Source: Bradyrhizobium sp. dw_411
Lineage (GTDB): Bacteria > Pseudomonadota > Alphaproteobacteria > Rhizobiales > Xanthobacteraceae
DNA: 64,000 nt
NCBI RefSeq assembly: GCF_018449695.1
Contig: NZ_JAAVUY010000003.1
Span: 124,001 to 188,000 of the forward strand
Direction: 5' to 3'
A program made the translations under genes and the position numbers. Below the pieces are notes generated by a model. It was not told the origin of the DNA, did not search any database, and was given only the letters and a program-made list of their open reading frames with translations. This document shows, piece by piece, positions 1-8,850 of the stretch. Every line of letters begins with the position of its first letter. Position 1 is the stretch's first letter.

Positions 1-1166
1 ACCTGAACGACGTCCAGGAGGGCGTCGTCAATATCGCGTTCCGGGTTGCCGACGAGCAGGGATTGTTGCTGCTGGACATGAAGGATCTGCGGGCGATCTT
101 GACTTTCATCGCCGAACACGCCGCCGAACTCACCACGCAGTATGGAAACGTATCGAAACAGACGGTTGGAACCATCCAGCGTCAGCTTCTGGTGCTGGAA
201 AATCAGGGCGGCGCCAAATTTTTCGGCGAACCGGCGCTGGCGCTGAAGGATTTCATGCGCACCGACCGCGACGGACGGGGAATGATCAACATTCTGGTCG
301 CGGACAAACTGATGCAAAGCCCGCAACTCTACGCGACCTTCCTGTTGTGGATGCTGTCCGAGCTGTTCGAAGAGCTGCCGGAAGCCGGCGACCCGCCAAA
401 ACCCAAGCTCGTGTTCTTTTTCGACGAGGCGCATCTGTTGTTCAACGACGCGCCGAAGCCGTTGATGGACAAGATCGAGCAGGTGGTGCGGCTGATACGT
501 TCCAAAGGCGTCGGGGTGTATTTCGTCACCCAAAATCCGATCGACGTGCCGGACAAGGTGCTCGCCCAGTTGGGCAACCGCGTGCAGCATGCGTTGCGGG
601 CGTTTACCCCGCGTGACCAGAAGGCGGTCGCGGCGGCGGCGCAGACGTTCCGGCCCAACCCCAAGCTCGACACCGCCCAGGTCATCATGGAATTGGGCAA
701 GGGCGAAGCGCTGGTCTCGTTTCTGGAAGGCAACGGCGTCCCGGCGATGGTCGAGCGCGTCATGGTCCGGCCGCCTTCGGCGCGGATCGGGCCGATCACG
801 CCCGAGGAGCGCAAGGCCATCATGGATCTGAGCCCGGTCAAGGGTAAATACGACACCACAATCGATTCCGAATCCGCCTATGAGGTGCTACAAAAGCGCG
901 TTGCCGGCACCGCCGCAGGTGCGGCCGGGGCAGGGGGCATCCTCGGGCACATCGGCGCGATCGTCGGGACGATTTTCGGCACCAACGTCCCGCGTGGTAA
1001 GATGTCGACCGGTCAGGTCATCGCGCGAAACGTGACGCGGTCCGTCACCAATCAGGTGGTGGGCGGGGTTGTCGCCGATCTCGGCAAATCACTGGGCGGC
1101 TCGGTTGGCGGTTCGGTGGGACGTGCCCTCGTGCGCGGCGCCCTCGGCGGGCTGCTGCGAAGATAG
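1..1166 (+). CDS. HerA-like (DUF853) ATPase/helicase, 3' part
   Basis: The reading frame is open from base 3 and the true start lies before the window, so this is a C-terminal fragment of about 387 residues. The first residues ([17 protein letters not shown]) and the segment [11 protein letters not shown] near nt 410-440, a Walker B box, fit the DUF853 family of HerA/FtsK-like P-loop ATPases; the Walker A box would be upstream. After Walker B comes [13 protein letters not shown], the sensor-like stretch of this family. The last 80 residues become rich in Gly, Ala and Val (nt 900-1160), as is common in these proteins. The family is annotated as putative DNA-translocating helicase; its cellular role is not established. 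A 53-base gap separates it from the next gene on the same strand. Confidence 0.9.
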   Translation, partial: LNDVQEGVVNIAFRVADEQGLLLLDMKDLRAILTFIAEHAAELTTQYGNVSKQTVGTIQRQLLVLENQGGAKFFGEPALALKDFMRTDRDGRGMINILVADKLMQSPQLYATFLLWMLSELFEELPEAGDPPKPKLVFFFDEAHLLFNDAPKPLMDKIEQVVRLIRSKGVGVYFVTQNPIDVPDKVLAQLGNRVQHALRAFTPRDQKAVAAAAQTFRPNPKLDTAQVIMELGKGEALVSFLEGNGVPAMVERVMVRPPSARIGPITPEERKAIMDLSPVKGKYDTTIDSESAYEVLQKRVAGTAAGAAGAGGILGHIGAIVGTIFGTNVPRGKMSTGQVIARNVTRSVTNQVVGGVVADLGKSLGGSVGGSVGRALVRGALGGLLRR

Positions 1167-1219
1167 AATTTTCCCGGCGCTCGCCACGCGCGATCGCTGT
1201 GATTTTCGGAAAGTGACGT

Positions 1220-2584
1220 GTGTTAAAATATCCGTCGTTGCGAGCTCCGCTCGATATTCTTTTCCTGGTCTGCTGCATCCTGCTGACCGCCGACGTTCTC
1301 GTTCCGGAGATTTTCGGCAGCGGAAAGACCAAGGACTATCCGCTCTGGTTCTGGGCCGGCCATCAGATTCTGCAGGGAAAAGATCTCTATCCCAGCGATC
1401 CCAAAGAGTATTTCGAATTCATCTACCCGCCGCTATCGGCGATCCTGCTCGCGATACCCAGCTATTTCGGCAAGATACCGCTCTATCTGCTGCTGTCGGT
1501 GATGAACGCCGCCGCGTGGTGGATGACCGCCCAGTTCTCGAATGCGATGACCGGGGCGGGGCGGATACCCAGTCCGTGGCTGTTTGCACTGCCGGCCTTC
1601 GTGACCGTCTCCTTTGTTTTCGACATGTTCGATCTCGGGCAACCCAATCTCGTGCTGCTGGTGATGATGCTGTACGGGTTCTGGCTGTTGCAGCACGAGC
1701 GCCCGTGGATGGCGGGAAGCATGTTTGCGCTGGCGACGGCGATCAAGGTTTTTCCGGTAGCCGTGTTTCCCTACCTGGTATGGCGGCGGAAGTGGAAGGC
1801 TGTCGCTGGCATGGTCGTCTTCCTGGGAATCTTCCTGTTCGTCGTTCCCGCTCCCGTGCGCGGTTACCAGCGCAACGTTTCCGAGCTGAAGACCTGGTAT
1901 CAGGGCATGGTGGGGTCGAGTTCGGAGCAGGGATTTGGGCAGCGCGCCGAACAGAACTGGTCATGGGTCAATCAATCCATCATCGCCGTGACGCATCGGC
2001 TGACGCGTCCGGTGAATTACAACCAGGATAATCCGGCCAAGCCGCCGCAATTCATGAATCTGGTCGATATCGATTTCAAGACGGCCAACTGGATCGTGGT
2101 TGCGATCTCGCTGGCGATCGGGCTCGGCTTTATCGCGGTGCTGCCCGCGCGTTCGCGGATAACACGGCTGTCCGAAGCCGAGGAACTTGGTATCCTGTTC
2201 TGCCTGATGACGGTGGCATCGCCGCTGGCCCGGCAGTATTATTTTCTGTGGCTGTTTTTTCCGGTGACCGTCCTGATCCACCGGGCCGCCTATGATCTTC
2301 GCAGCCGTGTGCGGTCGGGAACATGGACTGTGCTTGCGATCGCGGGGCTGTTGATGTGCCTGTCGCTTCCGGTTTTCCCCCATGATCTGCAGGCCTATGG
2401 CAATAATCTGGCCGCCACCGCCGTGATTGCCGGGGGCCTGGTCTGGCATATTCTGCACCCGGTCGCGGACGGAACAGTCCATGTCGTATCTTCCGGCGCG
2501 AATCCTTCCAGTGCGAGTTCTTCCAACGTCTTGTCTTCGACAACCGGCAAGCTACAACCCGATACGCAGATTAGCCCCAGCTAA
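1220..2584 (+). CDS. GT87-type (DUF2029) membrane glycosyltransferase
   Basis: A polytopic membrane protein of 454 residues beginning at GTG (MLKYPSLRAPLDILFLV). About ten hydrophobic segments are visible. The first periplasmic loop holds KDYPLWFWAGHQILQGKDLY and then a YPPLSA motif (residues about 65-70), both typical of the DUF2029/GT87 family, which use polyprenyl-phosphate sugars to transfer mannose or arabinose on the outer face of the inner membrane. The acceptor cannot be told from the sequence. The C-terminal 50 residues are Ser/Thr-rich and probably disordered. It ends 16 bases before the dipeptidase gene, so the two may be co-transcribed, though no shared function is evident. Confidence 0.8.
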   Translation: MLKYPSLRAPLDILFLVCCILLTADVLVPEIFGSGKTKDYPLWFWAGHQILQGKDLYPSDPKEYFEFIYPPLSAILLAIPSYFGKIPLYLLLSVMNAAAWWMTAQFSNAMTGAGRIPSPWLFALPAFVTVSFVFDMFDLGQPNLVLLVMMLYGFWLLQHERPWMAGSMFALATAIKVFPVAVFPYLVWRRKWKAVAGMVVFLGIFLFVVPAPVRGYQRNVSELKTWYQGMVGSSSEQGFGQRAEQNWSWVNQSIIAVTHRLTRPVNYNQDNPAKPPQFMNLVDIDFKTANWIVVAISLAIGLGFIAVLPARSRITRLSEAEELGILFCLMTVASPLARQYYFLWLFFPVTVLIHRAAYDLRSRVRSGTWTVLAIAGLLMCLSLPVFPHDLQAYGNNLAATAVIAGGLVWHILHPVADGTVHVVSSGANPSSASSSNVLSSTTGKLQPDTQISPS

Positions 2585-2600
2585 CAAAGGGAAAATCCGA

Positions 2601-4025
2601 ATGTCCGACGCAGCGCAACTTCAGCCGGTCCTCGACCGCATCGATGCCGATTTCGACAACAGCCTCGAGCGGTTGTTTGCGCTGCTGCGGATCAAATCGA
2701 TCTCAGCCGATCCGGCCTTTGCCGGGGATTGCAAAGCGGCAGCCGATCATCTGGCAAAGGATATCGCGACGCTCGGGTTCGTCACGGAAGTCAGGCCGAC
2801 CGCCGGTCATCCGGCCATCGTCGCCAAGATGGATGGCAAGGCAAGCAACAAGGCAAGCGGCGGCGCGCGGCCGCATGTCTTGTTCTACGGCCATTACGAT
2901 GTGCAGCCGGTCGATCCCTTGAATCTGTGGCATCGTCCGCCGTTCGAGCCTGTTGTCACCGACCACGCGGACGGACGAAAAATCATCGTCGCGCGCGGTG
3001 CGGAAGACGACAAGGGACAGTTGATGACCTTTGTCGAAGCCTGCCGGGCCTGGAAATCGGTGACGGGTTCGCTGCCGGTCGACATCACCATCGTGATCGA
3101 AGGCGAAGAAGAAGTCGGGTCGAAGAATTTCGTTCCGTTCCTTGAAGCCAACAAGGCAGATCTCAAGGCCGATTTCGCGCTGGTCTGCGACACCGGCATG
3201 TGGGACCGCAACACGCCGGCGATCACGACCTCGCTGCGCGGACTTGTCTATGAGGAGGTGCGGATCAAGGCCGCCAATCGCGATCTGCATTCCGGCATCT
3301 TCGGCGGCGGCGCCCAGAACCCGATCCGGGTGCTGACCCGCATTCTCGGCGGCCTTCACGACGAGAACGGCCACATCACGATTCCCGGTTTCTACGACGG
3401 CGTAAAGGATTTGCCGGCCGATATTCTGGCGCAATGGGAAAAGCTCAATCTGACAGCGGATTCTTTTCTCAAGCCGATTGGACTTTCGATCCCCGCCGGC
3501 GAGAAGGGCCGTTTGCTGATCGAGCAGATCTCATCGCGTCCGACCTGCGACATCAACGGCATCATCGGCGGCTATACCGGGGAGGGTTCCAAGACGGTCA
3601 TTCCGGCGGAGGCTTCCGCGAAGGTCTCGTTTCGGCTGGTCGAAGGGCAAGACCCCAACAGGATTCGAAATGCATTTCGCGATTACGTCACCGCGCGATT
3701 GCCCGGCGACTGCAAAGCCGAATTTCTGGATCACTCCAATGCGCCGGCGATCGCGCTGGACTGGAACATGAAGCCGCTGGCCGCCGCCAAGCGTGCATTG
3801 ACCGACGAGTGGGGCAAGGAAACCGTTCTGATGGGATCGGGCGCTTCGATCCCGATCGTCGCGGATTTCAAGCGGACGCTCGGTCTCGATTCGGTATTGG
3901 TGGGCTTTGGCCTGGACGACGACAACATCCATTCGCCGAATGAAAAATATGACCTGCGCAGCTTCCACAAGGGCATCCGTTCATGGGCGCGCATTCTTGC
4001 CGCGCTGGCGGACGCGCCGCGGTAG
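2601..4025 (+). CDS. M20-family metallopeptidase (dipeptidase)
   Basis: 474 residues from ATG at 2601. This start was chosen because the frame upstream (to 2427) lies inside the preceding gene and the protein then begins at the usual family position. Zinc-site motifs of M20/M25/M40 peptidases are present: GHYDVQP (His98), ARGAEDDKGQ (Asp136/137) and EGEEEVGS (Glu169-171). The dimerisation lid domain follows, then SGASIPIV and DDDNIHSPNE near the C-terminus, which supplies the last metal His. Members hydrolyse dipeptides or N-acylated amino acids in the cytoplasm; the substrate is unknown. The last 45 bases overlap the tail of the convergent TetR gene. Confidence 0.9.
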   Translation: MSDAAQLQPVLDRIDADFDNSLERLFALLRIKSISADPAFAGDCKAAADHLAKDIATLGFVTEVRPTAGHPAIVAKMDGKASNKASGGARPHVLFYGHYDVQPVDPLNLWHRPPFEPVVTDHADGRKIIVARGAEDDKGQLMTFVEACRAWKSVTGSLPVDITIVIEGEEEVGSKNFVPFLEANKADLKADFALVCDTGMWDRNTPAITTSLRGLVYEEVRIKAANRDLHSGIFGGGAQNPIRVLTRILGGLHDENGHITIPGFYDGVKDLPADILAQWEKLNLTADSFLKPIGLSIPAGEKGRLLIEQISSRPTCDINGIIGGYTGEGSKTVIPAEASAKVSFRLVEGQDPNRIRNAFRDYVTARLPGDCKAEFLDHSNAPAIALDWNMKPLAAAKRALTDEWGKETVLMGSGASIPIVADFKRTLGLDSVLVGFGLDDDNIHSPNEKYDLRSFHKGIRSWARILAALADAPR

Positions 4026-4658
4026 GGAAGGTGTTTTTGCCGATGGGTTCGCGCCGTAGCGTAACCCGTCGACAAGCAGGGCGACCATGCCTCGCGCGTG
4101 CGAGGTATCCTTGTCCTGGGCCGGCGTACACAGGAGCGCGACCGCTCGCAGCAGATCGTATGGCTCCACATCGGCGCGCATCTCGCCAGTTGTGGCCGCG
4201 GCTTCGAGCAAGGTTTGAAGCGCGGGTAGGAGGCGCTTTTCAAAATACGCGGGCAAGGTATCGAAGGCTGGATTTCCCGAGTGCAGCGCCGCTGCGAGGC
4301 CGCGCTTGGCGGCAATGAAGTCCACGTAACGCTGCATCCATCGCGCCAGCGCCTCGCCCGGCTCATACTCGGTCGCGAGGACCGAAGCCGCATCCGCGCA
4401 CGCGTCGACTTCGTGACGGAAGACGGCGCCAATCAGGTCCGAGCGCTCCGGAAAGTGGCGATACATAGTGCCGACGCCGACGCCGGCTTTTTCGGCGATC
4501 TCTCGCACCGGCGCGTCCACGCCAGAAGTTGCGAACACCGCCATGGCTGTCTGGAGCAAAGTATCGATGTTGCGCTGGGCATCGGCGCGCACGGGCCGGG
4601 ACTTCGGGGCGGCCTCGCGCCCGGCGTCATCTCCTTTTCCCGCGACCTTCTTGCCCAT
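3981..4658 (-). CDS. TetR/AcrR-family repressor
   Basis: 225 residues when started at ATG 4658, which has the ribosome site AAGGGGGA seven to eight bases upstream; a longer frame to 4697 would run into the operator. A Lys/Arg-rich lead of about 25 residues precedes the TetR helix-turn-helix (VREIAEKAGVGVGTMYRHFP). The C-terminal ligand domain resembles the group found beside oxidoreductases. The aldo/keto reductase at 4922 is transcribed divergently, and the 40-bp dyad at 4681-4720 lies immediately upstream of this start, so autoregulation and control of the reductase are likely (inference). The ligand is unknown. Its 3' end overlaps the dipeptidase gene convergently. Confidence 0.9.
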   Translation of the reverse strand: MGKKVAGKGDDAGREAAPKSRPVRADAQRNIDTLLQTAMAVFATSGVDAPVREIAEKAGVGVGTMYRHFPERSDLIGAVFRHEVDACADAASVLATEYEPGEALARWMQRYVDFIAAKRGLAAALHSGNPAFDTLPAYFEKRLLPALQTLLEAAATTGEMRADVEPYDLLRAVALLCTPAQDKDTSHARGMVALLVDGLRYGANPSAKTPSLPRRVRQRGKNARP

Positions 4659-4680
4659 CGATAAAAATCCCCCTTGATAA

Positions 4681-4720
4681 ACGGAACATCGTTCCATATA
4701 TAAATGGAACGGGGTTCCGT
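4681..4720. promoter_or_regulatory. Candidate TetR operator, nested palindromes
   Basis: Two GGAAC-N3-GTTCC palindromes lie at 4683-4695 and 4706-4718. The whole 40 bases also form one larger dyad: ACGGAAC at 4681-4687 pairs with GTTCCGT at 4714-4720 around a TATATA centre. It sits 22 bases upstream of the TetR start and in the divergent space to the aldo/keto reductase. This is the architecture of a two-dimer TetR operator. Confidence 0.75.
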
Positions 4721-4921
4721 TTTATTAACCTAGCGCAGCAGCGCGACGTTGGCCACACACCGACGCACGGCTGGAGATGATCAGGCAGGACAATCCGCCG
4801 CCCTGGTTGCCGAGGCCAATGCCCGGCGCGGATGGTCCGACCGGACTTTCGCCCGCGCGGCGTCGTGATCCCGCGGTGATTTAGCTCGCCAAGCCCTGGA
4901 CAAAATTCAAAAGGAAAAGCC

Positions 4922-5953
4922 ATGCAATACCGCACGCTGGGACGAACCGGCATCAAGGTCAGCCCTTACTGCCTAGGCGCAATGATGTTCGGCGGACCGG
5001 GCAATCCCGACCACGACGACTGCATCCGCATCATCCACAAAGCCTTGGACTACGGCATCAACTTCATCGACACCGCCGACAGGTATAGCCGCGGCGAGTC
5101 GGAGGAGATCGTCGGCAAGGCGCTGAAGGGCCGGCGCGGCAACGTCGTGCTGGCGACCAAGGTGCACGGCCCCATGGGCGAGGATCCGAACCAGCAGGGC
5201 AATTCGCGACGCTGGATCATGCAGGCGGTGGAGGCATCTCTGCGCCGGCTGCAGACCGACTGCATCGACCTTTACCAGATCCATCGGCCCGCGCCGGATA
5301 CCGACGTCGAAGAGACGCTATCTGCGCTCACCGATCTGATGCGTGCGGGAAAAGTGCGCGCGATCGGATCATCGACCTTCCCCGTCTCGGAGATCGTCGA
5401 AGCGCAGTGGGTGGCGGAACGGCGCGGGTTCGCACGCTTCCGCACCGAGCAACCACCCTATTCGATCCTCGACCGCGGCATCGAGCGCGACATGCTTCCC
5501 ACCTGCGAGCGTTATGGCATGGGGGTGATGGTCTGGAGCCCGCTGTCGAAGGGCATGCTGACCGGCCGCTATCGCAAGGGACAGCCGATGCCCGACAGCC
5601 TACGCTCGAAATACTTCCCCCAACAGATGTCCGATGAGCGCAATCTGGATGCGGTCGAGCGGCTGATTCCCATCGCGGAAGCGGCCGGGCTGTCGCTGAC
5701 CCATATGGCGATGGGGTTCGTGATGGCGCATCCTGGCGTGACCTCGGCGATCCTTGGGCCACGCACGATGCAGCATCTCGACGACCTGCTCGCCGGCGCA
5801 GAGGTTCGTCTCAATGACGAAATTCTGGACCAGATCGATCAAATCGTCCCGCCCGGAATCGACGTCGCGCCGAATGGGGCCGCTTACAATCCGCCGGCGA
5901 TCCTGAGCGCAGGCCTGCGCCGGCGGCCAACCGCCGAGCGCGCCGCGGCGTGA
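4922..5953 (+). CDS. Aldo/keto reductase
   Basis: 343 residues from ATG 4922 with AAAAGGA upstream. The fold signature of NAD(P)H-dependent aldo/keto reductases is complete: Asp50 in NFIDTADRYS, Tyr55, Lys80 in LATKVHG and His121 in YQIHRP form the catalytic tetrad, and the C-terminal GPRTMQHLDD region belongs to the cofactor site. It resembles the AKR11/YdhF-like and YghZ/potassium-channel-beta group of general aldehyde reductases; the substrate is unknown. It is divergent from the TetR gene and probably repressed by it through the dyad at 4681-4720. Confidence 0.93.
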   Translation: MQYRTLGRTGIKVSPYCLGAMMFGGPGNPDHDDCIRIIHKALDYGINFIDTADRYSRGESEEIVGKALKGRRGNVVLATKVHGPMGEDPNQQGNSRRWIMQAVEASLRRLQTDCIDLYQIHRPAPDTDVEETLSALTDLMRAGKVRAIGSSTFPVSEIVEAQWVAERRGFARFRTEQPPYSILDRGIERDMLPTCERYGMGVMVWSPLSKGMLTGRYRKGQPMPDSLRSKYFPQQMSDERNLDAVERLIPIAEAAGLSLTHMAMGFVMAHPGVTSAILGPRTMQHLDDLLAGAEVRLNDEILDQIDQIVPPGIDVAPNGAAYNPPAILSAGLRRRPTAERAAA

Positions 5954-6034
5954 TCGCGTCAGGGGCGGAAGCTTTGAAACTCGGTTCCCGCTGATGCTTC
6001 CGGAAGCGGTCGAGATCTGCGGGGCCGAACGAAA

Positions 6035-6993
6035 TCATCTCTCCTCCTGGGAGGTCGGAATCGTCGACAGCAAGGCACGTGTCTCCGCGACCACGCGATC
6101 CCCGAACTTCGGGTCGCGCACGAGCGCAGAGCCTTGCATCGGTTGGCCGCGCTCGTCGTAGTAGACGCCGGTTTGACCGGATGTATCGATCAGGATTTTG
6201 GTAATCACGCGCGCGGCTCGCTTCGGGGTGCTCAATATCTTTATGAAGGGCATGAGCAGCGGTACAAGCAGCGGAACGATGTATGTCTGCAGAAAGCGCA
6301 CGGAGGCGCCGACATCGCTCCCGCCGAGACCCGTGGTCGGATTGAAGCCCGGCTCGACCGCATTGAAGTGCAGCCTTGGAGTCTCGCGGGCGAACGCCCT
6401 CGCCGTGGCGAGGGTACATTGCTTGGACGTGGCGTAGGCGTCAAAGCCCGGATTCGCGGAACCGCCAAGTTTCCACTCGCCGCGCGCACTGGCCTCCGCC
6501 GAGATATAGCGACCGCCGCGAAACCCGGCAGCCACGGCGGGCTTCCGCTCGGGATCTTCCACGGCGGAAGCGACGAAGACGACGTTCGCTCCGTCGGGGA
6601 GATGCGGCATGAGCGCCTCTGTCAGCGCGAACGGCCCGAGGTGGTTCGTCGCAAACGTCATGTCCCAGCCCAGCGCGTTCTTCGTCGCGCGCATCTGCAT
6701 GATGCCGCGTTGTTGAGCAGCCCGACGATCGGAAGATGGAGTGCGACGATCTCCGCGGCCGCGCGCCGCACGCTCGCAGGATCAGACAAGTCGCACACGA
6801 CCGAAACCGCGTGCTGACCCATGTGCTCGATCGTTTTCTGCACCTCGTCGAGCTTTCCGTGGTCTCGGCCGACCAGCACGACGGTGCCGTGCTTGGCCAG
6901 TTCGAGTGCCGTGCGGCGACCTATGCCGGAGGTCGGGCCGGTGACGATGTACGCGTTGCGATCTGAAGGATGTTTCAGAACAGGGCTCGGCAT
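6035..6993 (-). pseudogene. Short-chain dehydrogenase, interrupted by a frameshift
   Basis: Two overlapping frames encode the two halves of one SDR. The N-terminal half (start ATG 6993, AAGGA upstream) has the Rossmann motif TGPTSGIG and reads to GLLNNA. The expected continuation GIMQMRATKNALGWDMTFATNH is found in the next frame. Coding strand GCGGCATC near 6704-6710 looks like GCGGGCATC with one G lost. The second half carries the catalytic YATSK and a complete C-terminus, so the intact protein would be about 320 residues. Either the gene is inactivated, or there is a single-base sequencing error. It lies 51 bases downstream of a TetR gene on the same strand. Confidence 0.85.
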
Positions 6994-7017
6994 GTTTTCC
7001 TTCACTTAGTTGTGTGT

Positions 7018-7027
7018 CTAGTCAGTC
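7018..7027. promoter_or_regulatory. TetR half-site CTAGTCAGTC, copy 1
   Basis: The decamer CTAGTCAGTC lies just upstream of the dehydrogenase start (6993) and is repeated exactly upstream of the TetR gene at 7656-7665. Many TetR regulators bind palindromes built of TGACTGACTAGTCAGTCA, of which this is one half. Its presence before both genes suggests that the regulator controls both. Confidence 0.5.
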
Positions 7028-7044
7028 TTTAATTAGGAAAAAAA

Positions 7045-7611
7045 TCAGGCGATCATTCGCCAGAGAGCGTTGAATGCAGCCTTGCTGTGTTCCTCTGCGT
7101 TGGCAGGGTCACGAATCATGAAGTCGGTAGCTGCTTCCGCCAGCGCATTCATGAGGGATGCGACGAAGGCCAGCGGCGCAGCACGCATCGGTCCATTTTC
7201 GCGGCTTCGTTCCAGAAGCTCGCGGATTCCAGCGAACGCGTTGCTTGCAGCCTGATGACTTGCCGGGGTGATATCGTCCGATACGGCGAGTTGCGCGAGC
7301 GTCCGGCGCTTTTCGGGGCTGGACGTAGCCCACCGCAGCCAATGGGACCACGCATATTGCATTTGCTTACGGATGCTGCTCTTCGTCGGAAGCCCCTCTA
7401 ACGCAGTTGCAGCCATCTCCGCCTTGAGATCCAGATAGAGCTGGTTCATCAAGTCGGCCTTGGTTTCGAAATAGGTGAATAGTGACCCATTCGAGACGCC
7501 TGCCTCCTTCGCGATCGTTGCCGTCGCTGCGCCCAGGCCCTCGGAGGCGATGACACGGATGGCTGCCGCGATGATCGCGCTCCGTTTATCGTCGCTTCTC
7601 GGTCTGGCCAT
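7045..7611 (-). CDS. TetR-family regulator
   Basis: 188 residues from ATG 7611 (MARPRSDDKR). A TTG five codons upstream is possible, but GGGGACGAGAAG is well placed for the ATG. The N-terminal helix-turn-helix reads IAKEAGVSNGSLFTYFETKA, a classical TetR recognition helix region, followed by an all-helical ligand domain. The frameshifted dehydrogenase lies immediately downstream on the same strand and is the likely target. The decamer shared by both upstream regions (7018 and 7656) is the probable operator half-site. Confidence 0.9.
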   Translation of the reverse strand: MARPRSDDKRSAIIAAAIRVIASEGLGAATATIAKEAGVSNGSLFTYFETKADLMNQLYLDLKAEMAATALEGLPTKSSIRKQMQYAWSHWLRWATSSPEKRRTLAQLAVSDDITPASHQAASNAFAGIRELLERSRENGPMRAAPLAFVASLMNALAEAATDFMIRDPANAEEHSKAAFNALWRMIA

Positions 7612-7655
7612 GCTTCTCGTCCCCAAGCGGCTTGCAGATATATATAAGAGAGCGG

Positions 7656-7665
7656 CTAGTCAGTC
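7656..7665. promoter_or_regulatory. TetR half-site CTAGTCAGTC, copy 2
   Basis: Exact second copy of the decamer at 7018-7027, 44 bases upstream of the TetR start and next to the AT-rich stretch ATATATATAA (7638-7647), which could be part of a promoter. Its position fits autoregulation. Confidence 0.5.
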
Positions 7666-7687
7666 AACTCGTGATAAGATGGCATCA

Positions 7688-7823
7688 GAGCGTTTTCGAG
7701 CCAACGGGTCGCGCGAACGCGCGCCCGATGACAGGCTCCGTGGATACCGGTTCGCGTGAAGAAAACGCGTCAAAACAAAAGACTGGAGCCCGGTTCTGAT
7801 TCAATCAGAACCGATAAGGCTCG
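7688..7823 (+). repeat. Interspersed repeat, copy A
   Basis: This stretch contains, in order, AGCGTTTTCGAG, GTGGATACCGGTTCG, GAAAACGCGTCAAAAC and GAGCCCGGTTCTGA, and ends in the hairpin CGGTTCTGATT/AATCAGAACCG (7791-7813). The same ordered blocks recur in inverse orientation at 38440-38537. It matches the type of short repeat scattered between Bradyrhizobium genes. No protein is encoded. Together with the terminator at 7875-7910 it accounts for most of the gene-free stretch 7612-7963. Confidence 0.7.
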
Positions 7824-7874
7824 AATCAATCGACTCCCGGCCGCCGGTTGCGCGATCTCCGAGATCGGCTCAAA

Positions 7875-7910
7875 TAAAAACGCCGCCCGGAATTGGGCGG
7901 CGTTTGAATT
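7875..7910 (-). terminator. Rho-independent terminator of the aldolase gene
   Basis: CGCCGCCC (7881-7888) and GGGCGGCG (7895-7902) form an eight-pair GC stem with a six-base loop. Read on the minus strand it is followed by TTTTTATTTG. It lies 54 bases beyond the stop of the class II aldolase. Confidence 0.8.
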
Positions 7911-7963
7911 TTCGAACGTGTAGAGGTCGTTCAACCGTTACTCTACACAAAAACCGCAAAATT

Positions 7964-8743
7964 TCAATTCTTGTAGTTGGGGTCGAGGCGCTCGACCTTG
8001 CGCAGCAGCGCCGGCCACACCAGCGTGGTCGAGCGCAGTTCCTGCCGCTCGGGGTTCGCAAGCAAAGCGGTATTCTTGTCAATCACGGCCGCATCGACCG
8101 GATAGGCCGTCGGTCCCAGCATGCGGGTGCGCACCTGCATGGTGCAGGCCCGCTCGAGATGGAACATGCGCTCGAAGGCCGAAGCCACCGAGCGGCCCAC
8201 GGTCAGCGTGCCGTGATTGCGCAAGAGCATGTGGTTCTTGTTGCCGAGATCCTTTTGCAGGCGCGGGCGTTCGTCATGGTCGAGCGCGATGCCTTCATAG
8301 TCGTGATAGGCGAGATCGTAGGTCACAAGCTGCGCGGTCTGGTTCATCGGCAGCAGGCCTTCCTGGCTGCTCGCAACTGCAGTCCCGTCGGGCGTATGCA
8401 AATGCAGCACGCAGCCGGCATCCTCACGGACCTCATGGATCGCCGAATGAATCGTGAAGCCGGCCGGGTTGATGTTGTAGGGGCCCTTGGTGAGCAGGTT
8501 GCCGTCGAGATCGACCTTGACCAGGCTCGATGCGGTGATTTCGTCGAACATCAAACCATATGGATTGATCAGGAAATGATGTTCCGGACCCGGCACCCGC
8601 GCCGAGATATGAGTATCGACCAGATCATCCCAGCCATAATGCGCGATCAGACGGTAGCAGGCGGCAAGGTTGACGCGCTGGCTCCACTCGGCGTCCGTCA
8701 TATCAGACGGGACTTCCTTCAGGCGGGCTTCCGCTGGTGACAT
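7964..8743 (-). CDS. Class II aldolase/adducin-family protein
   Basis: 259 residues; ATG 8743 has GGAG eight bases upstream. The zinc-binding site of the family is visible: HLHTPDG (His114, His116) and RNHGTLTVG (His177), with the conserved THISARVPG loop near residues 44-52 for substrate phosphate or carboxylate contacts. Relatives include L-fuculose-phosphate aldolase and adducin-like proteins of unknown substrate; this one is closer to the non-sugar branch widespread in alphaproteobacteria. It is apparently monocistronic, with its own terminator. Confidence 0.9.
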   Translation of the reverse strand: MSPAEARLKEVPSDMTDAEWSQRVNLAACYRLIAHYGWDDLVDTHISARVPGPEHHFLINPYGLMFDEITASSLVKVDLDGNLLTKGPYNINPAGFTIHSAIHEVREDAGCVLHLHTPDGTAVASSQEGLLPMNQTAQLVTYDLAYHDYEGIALDHDERPRLQKDLGNKNHMLLRNHGTLTVGRSVASAFERMFHLERACTMQVRTRMLGPTAYPVDAAVIDKNTALLANPERQELRSTTLVWPALLRKVERLDPNYKN

Positions 8744-8850
8744 GATCGGTTCTCCGTTGAAATCTCGATGGCGAGCCTAATCCTGCGGCAGGTTCGCAGC
8801 AAGGCGCGGACCCGGCGTGGCAGTCATGCCCTGGTAACGGCGCCCTTGCG

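Noticed and set aside
2427..2600. N-terminal extension of the dipeptidase
   Set aside because: It overlaps the glycosyltransferase gene and has no family support; ATG 2601 gives the normal start.
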